Part shown: piece after piece, positions 1 through 18,900 of the stretch | Position numbering within the stretch: position 1 is the first letter of the stretch | Layout: the number at the start of each line of letters is the position of its first letter | Source: Scortum barcoo | Taxonomy: Eukaryota; Chordata; Actinopteri; Centrarchiformes; Terapontidae | Assembly: GCA_023238725.1 (NCBI GenBank) | Contig: CM041538.1 | Coordinates: 9,732,880 to 9,796,879 of the forward strand | DNA: 64,000 bases | Reading direction: 5' to 3' | The notes under the pieces: model-generated | The model's database searches: none | The model's input: the letters and a program-made list of their open reading frames with translations, nothing else | What the model was told of the DNA's origin: nothing | Translations under genes and position numbers: made by a program

Positions 1-6935
<6,935 letters not shown>

Positions 6936-7023
6936 CTGAATTAGATCAGAGAGAGAAAGAAAGACAGTTGATTTGTGGTTAGATAACGGACTGCGCAATG
7001 GACTGCATATGGCAGCACGATGA

Positions 7024-7175
7024 GTTCAGATTCAGATTCAGATTCAGATTTCCTTTATTAGTCCCACAGCGGGGAAATTTACAGCGCAACAGCAGCGAAG
7101 ACACACAGTGCAAAATAGTCAGTAGAAAATGTAAGACATGAAATAAAATAAAATAAAATGAAATAAAAGGTAAAA
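7024..7175. repeat. LINE 3'-tail-like fragment with hexamer and A-rich repeats
   Basis: A short (ATTCAG)n run is followed by TTTATTAGTCCCACAGCGGG, a motif I recognise from dispersed retroposon tails in teleosts, and then by A-rich AAATA repeats. I am not certain of the family. No reverse transcriptase is attached. Confidence 0.5.
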
Positions 7176-7439
7176 AATAATCCAGATAAATAATTATAAG
7201 TTTTTTTTATAACATTTTAGTTCTCCTCATCTTCTGAGGCTCTGGAGGGACATTACATTACATTACATTACAAACATTACAAAACTTTCTGCTCGGGCTT
7301 GCAGGTCATTATATTATGTATCTGGCTCTACTGGTTCAATTTAGATTATTTTTTTCTTTAGTCTATTTTAAAGTCCCCAAACTTCATGGCAGTGTAGTAC
7401 TAAATAGGTGGAATGTGCCTTTAAGTCCAAGTGCACAGT

Positions 7440-7700
7440 CTGATACAGTCTGATGATTGAACTGAAGTGAGAGAGAAAGACAGAGAAACAAACAAACTTG
7501 GAAGAAAGAAACAACCAAAGAGAATATAGCAAGCAAACAAAGACACAGAAACAAGCAAACAAACAACCAAAAATGAAGACACAGTCACTAACAAACAAGA
7601 AAGACGGGAAATGACCAACAAACAACAAATAAACAAGTAAACAAAAAGAAAAGAAAATTAAAGACACACGCAAACAAATGAAAGGAAAAATAAAGGAGCA
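7440..7700. repeat. Purine-rich low-complexity (ACAAA/GAAA) stretch
   Basis: Degenerate AAACAAAC and GAAAG units fill this stretch. The long minus-strand reading frame across it (rich in F, L, V, C) is a composition artefact. Confidence 0.75.
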
Positions 7701-7833
7701 GTAAAAACAAATTGCGGGGTCCTTGCATATTTCTAATTGAGGTTGATAAATGGCAAAAACGAGTTTGGCACCCGCACAGAGGTATTTTAAAAACATAACC
7801 AATTGTGGTCGCCATTACAGGAAGCTGGGCCTG

Positions 7834-7846
7834 GTTGCCAGGCAAC
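7834..7846. promoter_or_regulatory. Palindromic X-box-like (RFX) site
   Basis: GTTGCCAGGCAAC is a perfect inverted repeat with one central base. It fits the RFX-factor X-box form (two half sites, short spacer). An ETS-like ACAGGAAGC lies 10 nt to the left. The pair sits about 0.9 kb upstream of the first identified myo1f exon, so a promoter or enhancer role for myo1f is possible but unproven. Confidence 0.35.
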
Positions 7847-9451
7847 AGGTCACAGATGAGGTGAGATCATTTTCTAATTTCAACATTTTAGAGAAGCATC
7901 ACCAGCCTTTGTGCTTCTCCCCATAATGTACAGAACCTGATCTCAACGCAGTGATGAAACGACGACAGCAGCTTTAACTTAATGATTGTTGTGAAACGCC
8001 GCCTGTGTTTCTGTAATCCAGAGGGCGTCACGCAGACCAGTCCTCTGTTGACACCGTCTTGTAGGATCCTGTACTTTGGTTTTCCCTGAAAGATGCTGGT
8101 CTGTTTGATGTGTGAAGTCTAAGCATGTTTTATTTTGGGCATGTTGGTTGTGCTGTCGTCTGGGGCTCTGACCTACATCCAGTGTTTCACAGGTCGAAGC
8201 TCACAGGTGTGCTCCACATGCTGAACCCATACAGAAAAAAAGAACAGCATTAAAAAGAAAAGAGCTCCAGATCTTAACAAACCTTTAAAGATGAGTTTGC
8301 CAAAAAGATGGCTCTTTTGTTGGCATCAGAGCCATCTAACATCAGCGTTCATCATTAGTATCAGAAAAGCCACCTCCAGAAAAAGAACTTAGACATTTTC
8401 TCGAAATATGAGAAATATATTCGATATCGAAATGTAAACAAAATATGCAATGGGCGTCTTAATATTTCAATAATAGACATGACCTACACTGCTTGATACG
8501 TCTTGGACTAAGCAAAGTATTTTATGTGACATGCAGTGTCACTGGGTGTGCTTTTTTTAGCATTTAAATACCGTGAAGAGGAAATTCAGACGTGTCATGA
8601 GTGTTGATCTAATTCAAACACATGAACCAAAAGTAGCAAAGCAATTGGTTAAATATAAAACTATAAATAAACTATAAAAATAAATGTTCTTTTCATCATC
8701 ATCACAGTTTGCTCTCTCTCTGGTCCAAACTTATAATGTGTCTTACAGACTTCTTTCTGACTTCCCTCACAGTCTGTGGCTCTAAAAACAGGCTACAGTT
8801 TCTTTTTTAATTCCTAAAATCAGTTTCTTAAAACAGCTCTGTACTTTAGGAGTATACAGGGTATTTTCTGGGGACTGTTTTCAGTGGTGGTAAACAACAG
8901 TGTTCAGTAGTAAAGGAACATGTTCACCCCCTGAAACAGAGCGCATCATCAGTTGGTTTTAATCATTTTTGGATGACAGTGGAGCTCTGTGGCGCAGAAG
9001 AATAAGACGTATCGAACTGTTTTGTTAGTAGCATCAATTCATGGTTTTAGTCTTTTCATGGAATCTGTTAATAAGATAAAGAGACTTATCCTTTAACTAG
9101 TTAAACAACAGCACATAAAGTAGATTTTTACAATTGGTGGTTGCTCCAAGATAAAAAAAAAAAGCTCCTTCTGTCTATTGAGGCGGCTCAGTTGTTTTAA
9201 ATCACTGCCTCTCAGGTGTAACACTAAACAGCAAAAAAATCACCCTTCAAAGTGATTAAAGATTGTCTCCAAAGATAAGACGAGTGTAAAATGTGAATTT
9301 CAGGATATGTTGCTGTGCCTTGTTCAGCGTGTCCATCCTTCTTTTCCTGCATGTCCCAGATGACATCACCTCTAAGTGGTGACTTTTTGTCAAAAAGTCA
9401 ATGTACAACTGCACAGATGTTATGTAAGATAGCTAGATAGCACTGACAGTA

Positions 9452-9470
9452 TGTGTGTGTGTGTGTGTGT
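9452..9470. repeat. (TG)n microsatellite
   Basis: Uninterrupted 19-nt TG run in the intergenic region. Confidence 0.9.
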
Positions 9471-12160
9471 TCTGAATGAAATCAAAGATCTCTTTTAATT
9501 CTTCCTAATATCACTCCTCTGTCCTCTTGTCTCTGTACATTTATGATGCAGATTCATAAAGAACACATTTTTCCCTCCCTCCGCTTTGAACTTGCACGTA
9601 TGTGTCTTTAAGTTGACTTTGTATGCTTCATGTTCTGTCTGAACACATATTGGATCTGACATTGGATCTGATTCCTGGACCAGATGCTATCTACCGCTTA
9701 CCTTTTTGTTCAAGGGTCAGTGGCATGAACACAAGGGTTAGTTTGACATTAACATGCACAGGAAGAAAATCTGTTTTTAACTCAGTTGAGCTTTTGTGCT
9801 CAGTCATATCTTCACTTCCTGGTCTGGCCTTAAAACTGTCAGGGTCCCCAAACCCTCTTTACCACAGTTACTTCCCTTGAATCTCTACTAAAAACGAGTT
9901 CATACACACTTGCATTTCAGTTGTCTTTCTGTGTTTGTTTTCTTTTAAATCATTACTTTATGAACTGAAGCTTTTTGTGGTATGGTCTTGGACATTTCAG
10001 ATTTTTTTTGGGGGGGGGTGTTATCACTGTAACTTTGTTTAAAAAAGTGTTGTACAAATAAATATTATTATTATTATCAGTTTGATGGACTTTACCAGAG
10101 GTGTGGGGGATCTTTCTTATCGTGAAATGTGACAGATGTTAGAAAAAGCCCTTATATCTGCAGCCATTTTTTTTGTGGCACAGCAAAAATACATTTTACA
10201 TGCAACAAAATCTGCCTGAATTATTTAGTTCTTTTAACATTTGACATGTGAAGATCCCCTGACACCTCTGTGACCAGTTTTTACTAGAAATACTCTGCTG
10301 GTGAGGTAAAAATGCAAAATTTGATGATTCTGGAACCACAAACAAAATGCCAACCATTTCATTCACACTGTGGTTTTCCCAGAAGTCACAATCTCAAAAC
10401 CTTGTGGCATCAAACAGGAACTCTGTGCACAGTTGTTGGTTTAAAAAAAAAAAAAACTAAACTGTGAGCTGTGACCCTTTAATATCCGTCTCACTCATCA
10501 GCAGTTATTTCTGTCTGAGTCAGTCACATTTAAACAGGCTAAGAGCAGACTCATAATGGTCTTTTTTTTTTACTTAAGTTTTGCCTGCATCTCACTTGTT
10601 ACTCTTATTTTGAAAGGATAACAGCTAAATGATTGATGAATGGTGGAAAAAAACACCCTCAAAGCTACTTGTAAGATGCATTTTAGAGATTTATGAGAAC
10701 TTCTGTCTGCATGTTATAAAAACTGTGTGTGAGGACCAGTCTGAGTGTGATGAGGAAGTGTTGTGACAGAAACAACAGGCCTCTCCTGTAGTCCACTTCC
10801 CCCTCTCACACCTCATCTTGTGAAACTCTGTAAACTTTGTACATGCAGCCGGTTCTTTTCCTGCAACTGCCTGCAGCACTCAGGGGGCTGCCAAGGCTGT
10901 TTTCAACACGATGTGAGAAAAAAATCCCATGAACCACAGATCACAGCTCAATCAGTTCATGGTATATTCAACATCATGTGTTTTTCGGCTTCTTTTAACA
11001 CAAGCAACACATTCTAGGTTGATTTATTGTCCTGTGCACACCTAAGGTCTAAGCTTCACTAGTCCAGATCTACATTTTTATCTTAATTGTGGTCATAAAT
11101 TGAAGTACACAACAATGTTTTCAATGTATTTTACTGCCCATGGCTATTCTCATTGAAAGAGCTTGTTCTAAAAAAGAGGAAACTCTGTTGCTGCTGCTGC
11201 TGTGAAGAAGGAGAATTTCCCTGAAGAGATGGGTTTTTAATACACGCTAGCACATCCCTCATCATATCGAAACAGACTTTGAAGCATTGTAATACTCTCT
11301 CAAGAGAACTGACATGAAACACACCGAATCGTGAGCTGTTGACACCTTTAAAACCCACAAAACTCTTTAAAATGTTGCTTTTTTTGATACACCAAGAGCC
11401 AAACTGTATTAGAGCTTGTTAAATCTCTGTGAGTGAGAAGATATCAAATAAATATACATAAGCGGCAGTTTCGTGTTACAGCTGTTTGAAGGTGTGAAAT
11501 AGCAAATGAAGGTGTGGTACTGTACCATCGTTCCAGTAGGCCTCCCTTCCTTAGGTGTCCGCCGTCCAGAAAGTGTGTGTGTTTCTTTGTGTGTGTGTGG
11601 TGTGTGCGTGTGCGTGTATGTGTCGTCAAAATCCACCGGCTGACCCCCTCAGACTGCAGCCATCACCCGGCAGGACGGTCAGAGCCACCGGCAGCCAGCA
11701 ACCTATAAGACATCCACTGCAGCATTCAAAATCTACTTCCTCATACTCCCACAGATGCAGTGTGTGTGAAACAAGAACTGCTCGAAGATAACACACACAC
11801 ACACTGATACAAACGCTCACCACGCAAGGTTAAGCAGCTACTTCTGTATTTCATGTTCAAAGTCAATGGAGCGAGGGTGAAATAATGACCTAATAGGCTG
11901 ATGACAGTGTCAGCTGATCCAGAAGTTTAACAGCACAATTAGTCTATCCAATCCATCTCGCCAGCAGCACTTTGAGGTTGTTGATGGCGACGACGGCCTC
12001 AAAGTGATATTTATCTACAATCTGTTTCCAAATGATGGTGTTTCAGTTGTGAGCTGCCGGCTCCACCCAGATTGTGGTTACTTCACTGTGTTTGTGTCGT
12101 CAGGCTGCCGCTTCCAACGCCCATAATACTCTAACTGAATCAGGTTCACGCAGAGGTGGA

Positions 12161-12186
12161 GTGTGTGTGTGTGTGTGTGTGTGTGT
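12161..12186. repeat. (GT)13 microsatellite
   Basis: Uninterrupted 26-nt GT run in the intergenic region. Confidence 0.9.
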
Positions 12187-12373
12187 TTTTGACTGAGAAT
12201 GTTTTCAGGGACCGGCACAGCAAAACCAAATCAATGCAGATCTGCTGTCATCTATGCAGGGGGAGGGTTCAGAAAGATTTGGGGAAGTTTATTAAGACTC
12301 ACATTTAAAGCCCTTGAGTTCTGCAAATGAAAATATATATTTGTATGATTATGTTGTTAATTTAGTGTTAAAT

Positions 12374-12400
12374 AAACTACTGCAGCAGAGGCAGTAGTTT
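12374..12400. repeat. Perfect hairpin, 10-bp arms
   Basis: AAACTACTGC and GCAGTAGTTT are exact reverse complements with a 7-nt loop. They lie at the edge of the degenerate tandem array. Confidence 0.85.
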
Positions 12401-12655
12401 TGCATCTCTTTGAAGTCGTTTTGTGTCTCTTTGTAGTTGATCTGTGCCTCATTGTTTTGCACCTCTTTGTCTCTTTGTGGTTGTTTTGCACCTCATTGTG
12501 GTCATTTTACATGTCTTTGTAGTCATTTGTGTTTTGGTCACTTTGTGTCTTTTTAGTCATTGTGTTTTGTTTATAACTGTTTTACATCCACTATTGCATC
12601 CCTGTGTGTAATTTTGTGTCCCATTTTGTGTCTCTTTTTGGTCATCTAGCATCTG
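12395..12655. repeat. Degenerate minisatellite (TTTTGTGTCTCTTTGTAGT-like units)
   Basis: About ten imperfect units of roughly 25-30 nt built on TTTTG(T/C)NTCTCTTTGT and GTAGTCATTTTG. The arrangement is irregular and units diverge. There are no spacers of constant length, so it is not CRISPR-like. Confidence 0.8.
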
Positions 12656-12770
12656 CTCATTGGACAAATATTTACAAACATCCTTCCAGATACACTCATA
12701 TGTACATATGCAGTACACACACAAGTAAGTGACAGTTCTTGTCCTGGCATGAGGGATGTCTCCGACTCAT

Positions 12771-12923
12771 TCAGACAAGAGGAAGAAGTTCTTGCTTCAT
12801 CTTTTCCATGAAGGCCATCAGATCCAGAAATAGACGACCATCACTGATGATCTCAATCCCTGTCTGGATGCTGAAGTGTGTTACTTCAGCACAGCTAAAT
12901 GTTTGTAGTACTGATACAAACAT
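12771..12923 (-). other. Short orphan ORF (50 codons), protein-like composition, unidentified
   Basis: ATG at 12923-12921, TGA at 12773-12771. The C-terminal half reads GIEIISDGRLFLDLMAF and then MEKMKQELLPLV, amphipathic and free of low complexity. I do not recognise the family. It could be a relic of a terminal exon of a decayed gene or plain chance. No splice partner was found. Confidence 0.2.
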
Positions 12924-14309
12924 TGAGTACACCAGATGGATGAAGGCAGCTCAAATAACCAAATTCCATTTCTTAGAATCAACAATGCACCACGTTTAAT
13001 CAATTTAATATTTCCTTTTAAAAAGATGTACATGGGGGACAAATGGATTCTTCTTCTATAGTATTGAACAACATACAGTACATGTCATGTTATAATTAGC
13101 ATGTGAAAAACAAAACAATTACCGGTACTGTCCCTCTTATTTACTCTGATAAAACAGGCTCACTACTCAGTGTGAACCTTTATTATAGGCACAGGTAGAT
13201 GCAGAGAAAAAATGCCTTTCAGACACTGAAACACCTTGGATAATTATTCTTTGAAACATATTCTGAACTCGTATGTGCAACTGAAAATGTTACAAATTGT
13301 ACTTCCACCTATTCAGTACTGAAAAACTGCATGGATGAGTTAGCTGTTGATGAACAGTTTTTTTAATCAATATTCTTAATGTTTCTATGCTCCTTTTCAT
13401 GATCCCATGCCCCAAAAGTTTGTTCCCAAAATCCAATGCTTGTTTAATGCCACCAAAATAGGTTACTTTTTGCTCATACTTATTAAATGAGCTTGAAAAT
13501 GCCAATATTTTGTAGAGTGACCCCTTCAGGAACTCTTACAGTATTTGACATAATGCTAAAATTTGCATAATGACCTGCATTTGGGGATTTGTCGAGCACC
13601 ATTGGCCATTTAAACCAAGAAGTGTAAGTTAATAGCTTAGAATATGATAAAAATGAACAAAGGAACCCAAAGACAGCCCCGGGTGGGTGAGGGGGGTCCG
13701 AAGCAGCTGCACTCTTACACCTCAGTCCAGCTCTGCAGATTGATATTATTACAAAAGGCTCAAATAGATTTCTAAATAATCAAAAGCACAATTGTTAAAT
13801 GATAACATTGACAACAACAGTGAACTAATAGCACCAATCCAAACCGAAGCACCACAAGAAAACAAAACAAAACAACATTGCAGCTAATCTCCATGAAGAC
13901 GAACTGAAGCTTCCTCTCTTTAGACTGAAATGATGTGACATTTAGTGTTAGACAGATGATCAGTGTGTACATGTGTGAAGAGTCGAACCACAGCAGAGTT
14001 CAGAGCACAGCGGACGTCACTGCGATTATGACTGAGTGGAGAAACAGCTGAAACTGCGTTTTCAAAAACCACGTCAGGAAAAAAATCTCAGTGAAATCAC
14101 GAATTTGGGTCATGTGATACGTTTTCCTTTTGGGTCACATAATCACATCATTGTCTTTAAAAGGAAAACAGCTGGCATCATTACTAAATCATCTAGTGTT
14201 AGTGAGAATTATCACCAGAATCTGAAGCTCTTCTCAGCTTCACAGAACTTTTTTAGTGAGTTTAAACTGATTGTTTGGCTACTATAAAGTTTTGGTTCAT
14301 TCTGACCCC

Positions 14310-14560
14310 TCCAGTAGCTTCATTTTTGTCCAGCTAGAGACTAGCTATGAGTATAATGGAGCATTTAGCTGCTAAAGAGACTACACTAAAGGCTGCAAAG
14401 GTATTTTACTCAGGAGGTGGTGGAGACCAAAAATGGAGCTAAAAAAGAGTGAAAATTGGACTTAAAATCATCAGGTGGACAGAAACACCAACCCAAATGA
14501 ATGATGATGTTGCTGTGTAACTGCTGGATGTGTAAATAAGAAGCTCAATTAACAATATCA
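14310..14560 (-). repeat. Percomorph interspersed repeat, family B (reverse copy)
   Basis: Read on the minus strand it has the same GTCTCCACCA...CTCCTGAG and GCTAAATGCTCCA order as the copy at 51240-51625. I recognise it from many percomorph genomes; I do not assign it to a named family. Confidence 0.6.
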
Positions 14561-15888
14561 CACTTGAATTTGATAATAGCAAATCAAAACTGTAAATTAT
14601 TTGTGGCAGAAAACTTTTCACAGCAGCCTGACTGATGTTTTCAGACAGCCAGGACTACATCAGATCTGTGCCACAAAGGCATTGGATATTTTATGGGTGT
14701 GTAAATCCATCCCTAGATTAGCACTCACTCCTGATCCTCCTATAAAAAGCTATTTGAAAGAGGTCTTCACTCCTCCTTACTGGGCCTGTTCCTGCTGGCA
14801 GAGCTGACTAACTGTGTGTCACTGTGCTCTGAATTGAAAAAAAAAAAAAAAGCACAGCAAGGCCCTGTGCTATGGGATTTTCATATGACACTGAGCTGAG
14901 CTGTTAAAAGTTCATTTTTGAACGGTTCATGCACAAGTTGCCACAGTCTGCAGCCACGACACAAAATAGCGTCCTAATCTGAAATCTGAAAACGTCTTTG
15001 AGAGTCGGCGCTGGCTCTGCTCACATTACTAAGTCAGTGTCTAATTTGATCTGCGCAGCATAAAGCCCTGTTTTACTGTAGAGGTGATAACGTTTAAGCA
15101 CACTAACCAAAATGGCAAGACTATGGCGGGTTCACTGCAGTGACACGTGTATAGCTTCCACGGAGACATCAAGTCGAATCACATCAAAACATAAAATACA
15201 CAAGTCCTCTGACTGCTGACACTTTGTGCAAATCAAACTCTGCTCATACCTCAGCGGAATAACAGCGAGGACTTGATGAATATGTTGATACAGGAACAAA
15301 GCAATGGCATAACACAACATGGTCAAGTAACAACTATCAGATAACGTAAAAACAAATCTTTCATTTTATAGCATAAGATATTCCTTTTCATGGGCAAAGA
15401 TATCTGGAAAATCATTTTCTTTACAAAGTTGATTTTTTTTAAAAAAGTCATAACTAAACAAATATCACCTGTTAACATCCAGGTTTAGGAGAGTACTGCG
15501 ACCAGCCCTGCGGCTAAAGTGAAATATAGTAGCACCAAAAATATTACAACAGAGGGATTATTTGGAAAGACTGAGAGAGAGAAATGGTTCATCCTAAAGG
15601 TTGCTCTCTCTGTCGGTCCAGGTTTCAGCAGCCCCCAGCAGTGGAATGTATAACTCAGCTCGGCCTGGAGAGGCTTCTGTTTAGTGCTGGATTCTGGCTA
15701 GAAAAAGGTTCCTCTTGAGTGTTACAGGACCAGGTGTCAGTCCGACAGCGTCCCAGTTAGGCCTCACACTCCTCGGATAGAGGTGGTGTGAGGGCTGCTG
15801 TTACACGGCTCAGTGGGAGGGTTTTCAGGTTACTGTGAGTGTGTGCAGGACCCATAAGATGGATGCTGTGAGTTTCATGGCGTCCAGG

Positions 15889-15998
15889 TCAGTGTCCCTG
15901 GCAGGTTTTGCAGCACATTTGCCTGAAATATGGCCGGCTGCAGAACTTGAACCTGAGCACCAGGGGGCAGTAGGCCACAGTGTTCACATCTTTACACT
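15889..15998 (-). CDS. adamts10: adamts10 coding exon 25: PLAC domain and stop
   Basis: 110 nt entered in phase 1, ending in TGA at 15891-15889. It encodes the 36-residue PLAC domain with six Cys: ECKDVNTVAYCPLVLRFKFC, then the end FRQMCCKTCQGH, nearly identical to mammals. Acceptor CCTGCAG. No canonical AATAAA was found on the minus strand within about 2.5 kb downstream. Confidence 0.97.
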
Positions 15999-18900
15999 CT
16001 GCAGGGAAGACGAACAGGAAACAGACTAATTACTGCATTAGAATGAAGTTCTTTAAGAAGACACTGCAGGGTTTCAGTCAAATACCACTTTTTTTTTTTG
16101 CTATTATAGTTAGGACAGCTGAAGATTGACAAGGAGGGAGGGAGAGAGAGGGGGGAAGGCATGCAGCAGGGGGCCCCCGGCTGCACGCACTCTGCCACTG
16201 AGCCACCTGTGCGCCCCACAAATGTCACTTTTATCCATCTTTATTGTTCTCAGACTTTTACTGCTTAAATGGGATTAAATGAATCTTAACTTGACCTGTG
16301 GATTAAATAACTAATTAATTAACTGCTTGATGCTTTGGTTTGTTACAAATGTTCAAACCCATTCATTTTTATATACACATTAAAATATTTATATATTATA
16401 ACTGTATAAAAAGACTATCTACAGAATGAGTCACTGATATGTAATGACACAGATGACAGATTCACAAAGAAAATCACTGAATACCTCATAAATGAACTTA
16501 ATATAAAAATGTTCAATAAAATTGATTTTGAAATCAAATTCTTCATTTCAGCACAAAAGTTTTCTTTAAATGCAACCTGTAATCATCCTCCACTGTTGTT
16601 TCCCTGAAACATAAGGAAGAGCAATGAGTGAACTTTGACCTCTGACCTTCGGGGTTGTCTGTACTGATGGGCAGACTGAGGTCACATTTGCTCTTGCACT
16701 GCTGCATGGCAGCTGGCCGTTGATGTTCCAGACACTCATTGGACGGCTGGCCTGTGTGGGTCAGACACTTCACCGAACGCATCTCCTGACCTAGACCACA
16801 CTTGGCAGAACACTGAGACACATAAACACACAGGGCACACAAACATTTGAGCTGGGTGTTGTGTTGTGCACAAAAAAACTGTCATACACAGAGGTGTATA
16901 AAACTGTCCCACTACCACAATAAACCAAAAGACTGTCTCACCTCTCCCCAGGGACCCGTCACCCACTGAGGGGGAGGGCAGCGCTGCAGGTTACAGCGCA
17001 CCCTGGAGGTGGGTCGGCCATGTTTGGGGCACTTGGACTCTGGCAGCGTGTCCCCGCTCTCCCCGCTCTTACACAAGACCACACGGTGCCTGTAGCCAGG
17101 ACCACAGCTGGGTGTACACTGCAAGAGAGAGGGAGGAAATAAAAGGAAAAACATCAGGCAGGAGGGCAGGGAGACGGGGGGTCACTGCGGTCATAAGCCT
17201 GCAAAAAGAAATGATCTTAATCCACTCAGCAGAGGGCAGCAGCAGTGCAAGAACAAAAGTCAAGAGGCTGCTTGGTTCCTGTAAGTCAGCTGGACATGAT
17301 TCCTCTTCCATGTGTGCCATCGCTAAGTTACACAAGACGTCAGAGAAAAGTTGAACACAGCAGCACTTCTGACACCATTTAATTTGGTTTCAATTCAACC
17401 TGAACTGTGAGAACAAAGCTTAGCTCCAGGAACAAGGTGGGAGATGACAGAGGGAACTTTTCAGGCCTGTTGCAGTTAAAAGAGTAGTTGAGATGTCTGC
17501 ACACCCGCACTGAAGGATGTGAAAGACTCCACAACATGTTCAGTGTGATATATTTGTCTGTTGCGTATTTCATGGTTAAGGTACTCCTGCTCCTGGAATA
17601 TGTTTGGGTTTCTTAGGTTGAAATGGAAAATAAACTATTACTTAATGTGAGAGGAATTCTGCAGGAAACTCAAAATACTGGTTCGAATTCAAGCCATGAG
17701 ATGACTACTACACTGCAGGAGTGCATGCAGACCACATGCGGGATGCGAGACGCCTGCCTACCTCTGACCAGTCCAGGGCCAGCCATTCAGGGGGGCAGCT
17801 GTGGTTGCTGCAGGGCTCGGTGACAGAGGGGCGTACGGGTGCACAGGCCGAGTCGTCAAGGACCTTTTCCTCCGTCGCAGAGAGCCTCCTTTTACATAAC
17901 ACCTCCCGAGTCCGCAAGCCGCCGTTACAGCTGCGGCTGCACTCCGACCACTCTCCTGTCCACCAGCTGGAGCCACAGAGGAGGCTTTAGTTTGTTTTTA
18001 AATCCCTCATTTGCATTGAATAACATACTGTGGAGATTACTGTATACACACAGGAATCACAAGTAGGAACAGTTAATGCACACACTAAGGAAAGTCAAGC
18101 ATAAAAAAGTAGTTACACTTATATACAAGAAAGGTAGAAAATCACCTTGGTGAGCACGGCTCAGTATTGCAGGATCTTCTCTTCTCTTTGGGTTTGGTCT
18201 TTCTGTCACAGAAGTGGTTGTAGACGACTGAATGATCTGTCTGCCTCTTACACACCACCTGCTGGATCTGTACACCTGGCAACAGACAAACATACATTAT
18301 GAGGGGCCTTCAATAATAATGTTATTCGTTTTGAACCCTGTAGCCCTTTCACACATGGATTTATTATCTGCTTGTGTTGGGTCTGGTCCCACGTGTGACC
18401 AATTCCCCTGATTTATTGAAAAATCCAACAAAAAGAATTGATTCAGAGTTTAAATATTGTTTTGCAGTTACCTGGAAACAAAACAAATGTGTATCCCTCA
18501 AGTGGCCTGCTAATGTTCTGTAATAAGCATCACAGAGATACCATCAAAAGGGAGATACAGTATCTGACATTCAGTTATTTCATTTTCATCTATTTAATTA
18601 TATTTTATTTGGCAGGGACAATGCTTATTGATCAACAGAAAAAGTTTTGTAAAAGAGCCTGCTTGGCCAAAAAGACATCTGATGTTCATGGACAGATGTT
18701 AAAAAAAGAATAAAGTGACATATCTCATAAAATTCAAGCACACAGCATAAGTAATATGTACAAAATATTACAGTATTTTCCATGACATTTTCAATGACCC
18801 CTAACTTCAGTGTAGTGTCATTTATAACAAGTTGACAACATTTTATAGTCCTCACAGAGCCACAGCCTGGCATTCACATAATGACTTAGTGTCAAAATGG

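Larger units (their letters stand above)
6936..15888. other. Intergenic and unresolved 5' region between adamts10 stop and myo1f
   Basis: 8.95 kb holding the 3'UTR of adamts10 at its right end and the promoter plus first exon of myo1f somewhere inside. I did not resolve either boundary. The contents I can name are a LINE-tail-like fragment (7024-7175), a purine-rich stretch (about 7440-7700), an X-box-like palindrome (7834-7846), microsatellites, a degenerate tandem array (12395-12655), a 50-codon orphan ORF (12771-12923) and an inverted interspersed repeat (14310-14560). The rest is AT-rich sequence in which I see nothing specific. Confidence 0.7.

Noticed and set aside
7368..7802. 144-codon minus-strand ORF rich in F, L, V and C
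   Set aside because: It is the complement of a purine-rich ACAAA/GAAA low-complexity stretch; overlapping frames look alike and no protein family fits.
11120..11150. Minus-strand ATGGGCAGTAAA (MGSK) in a good start context, tempting as myo1f exon 1
   Set aside because: The only GT donor (GCA|GTAAAA) leaves phase 1, but the next exon must be entered in phase 0. After MGSK the frame reaches a stop within two codons without a usable donor.
12395..12655. Regularly spaced short repeats that could suggest a CRISPR-like array
   Set aside because: The units are directly adjacent, diverged and of variable length with no unique spacers, and the genome is vertebrate.
13179..13184. AATAAA on the minus strand as the adamts10 polyadenylation signal
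   Set aside because: It is the nearest canonical hexamer noticed, but it lies 2.7 kb beyond the stop codon with no supporting downstream element, so I do not assign it.
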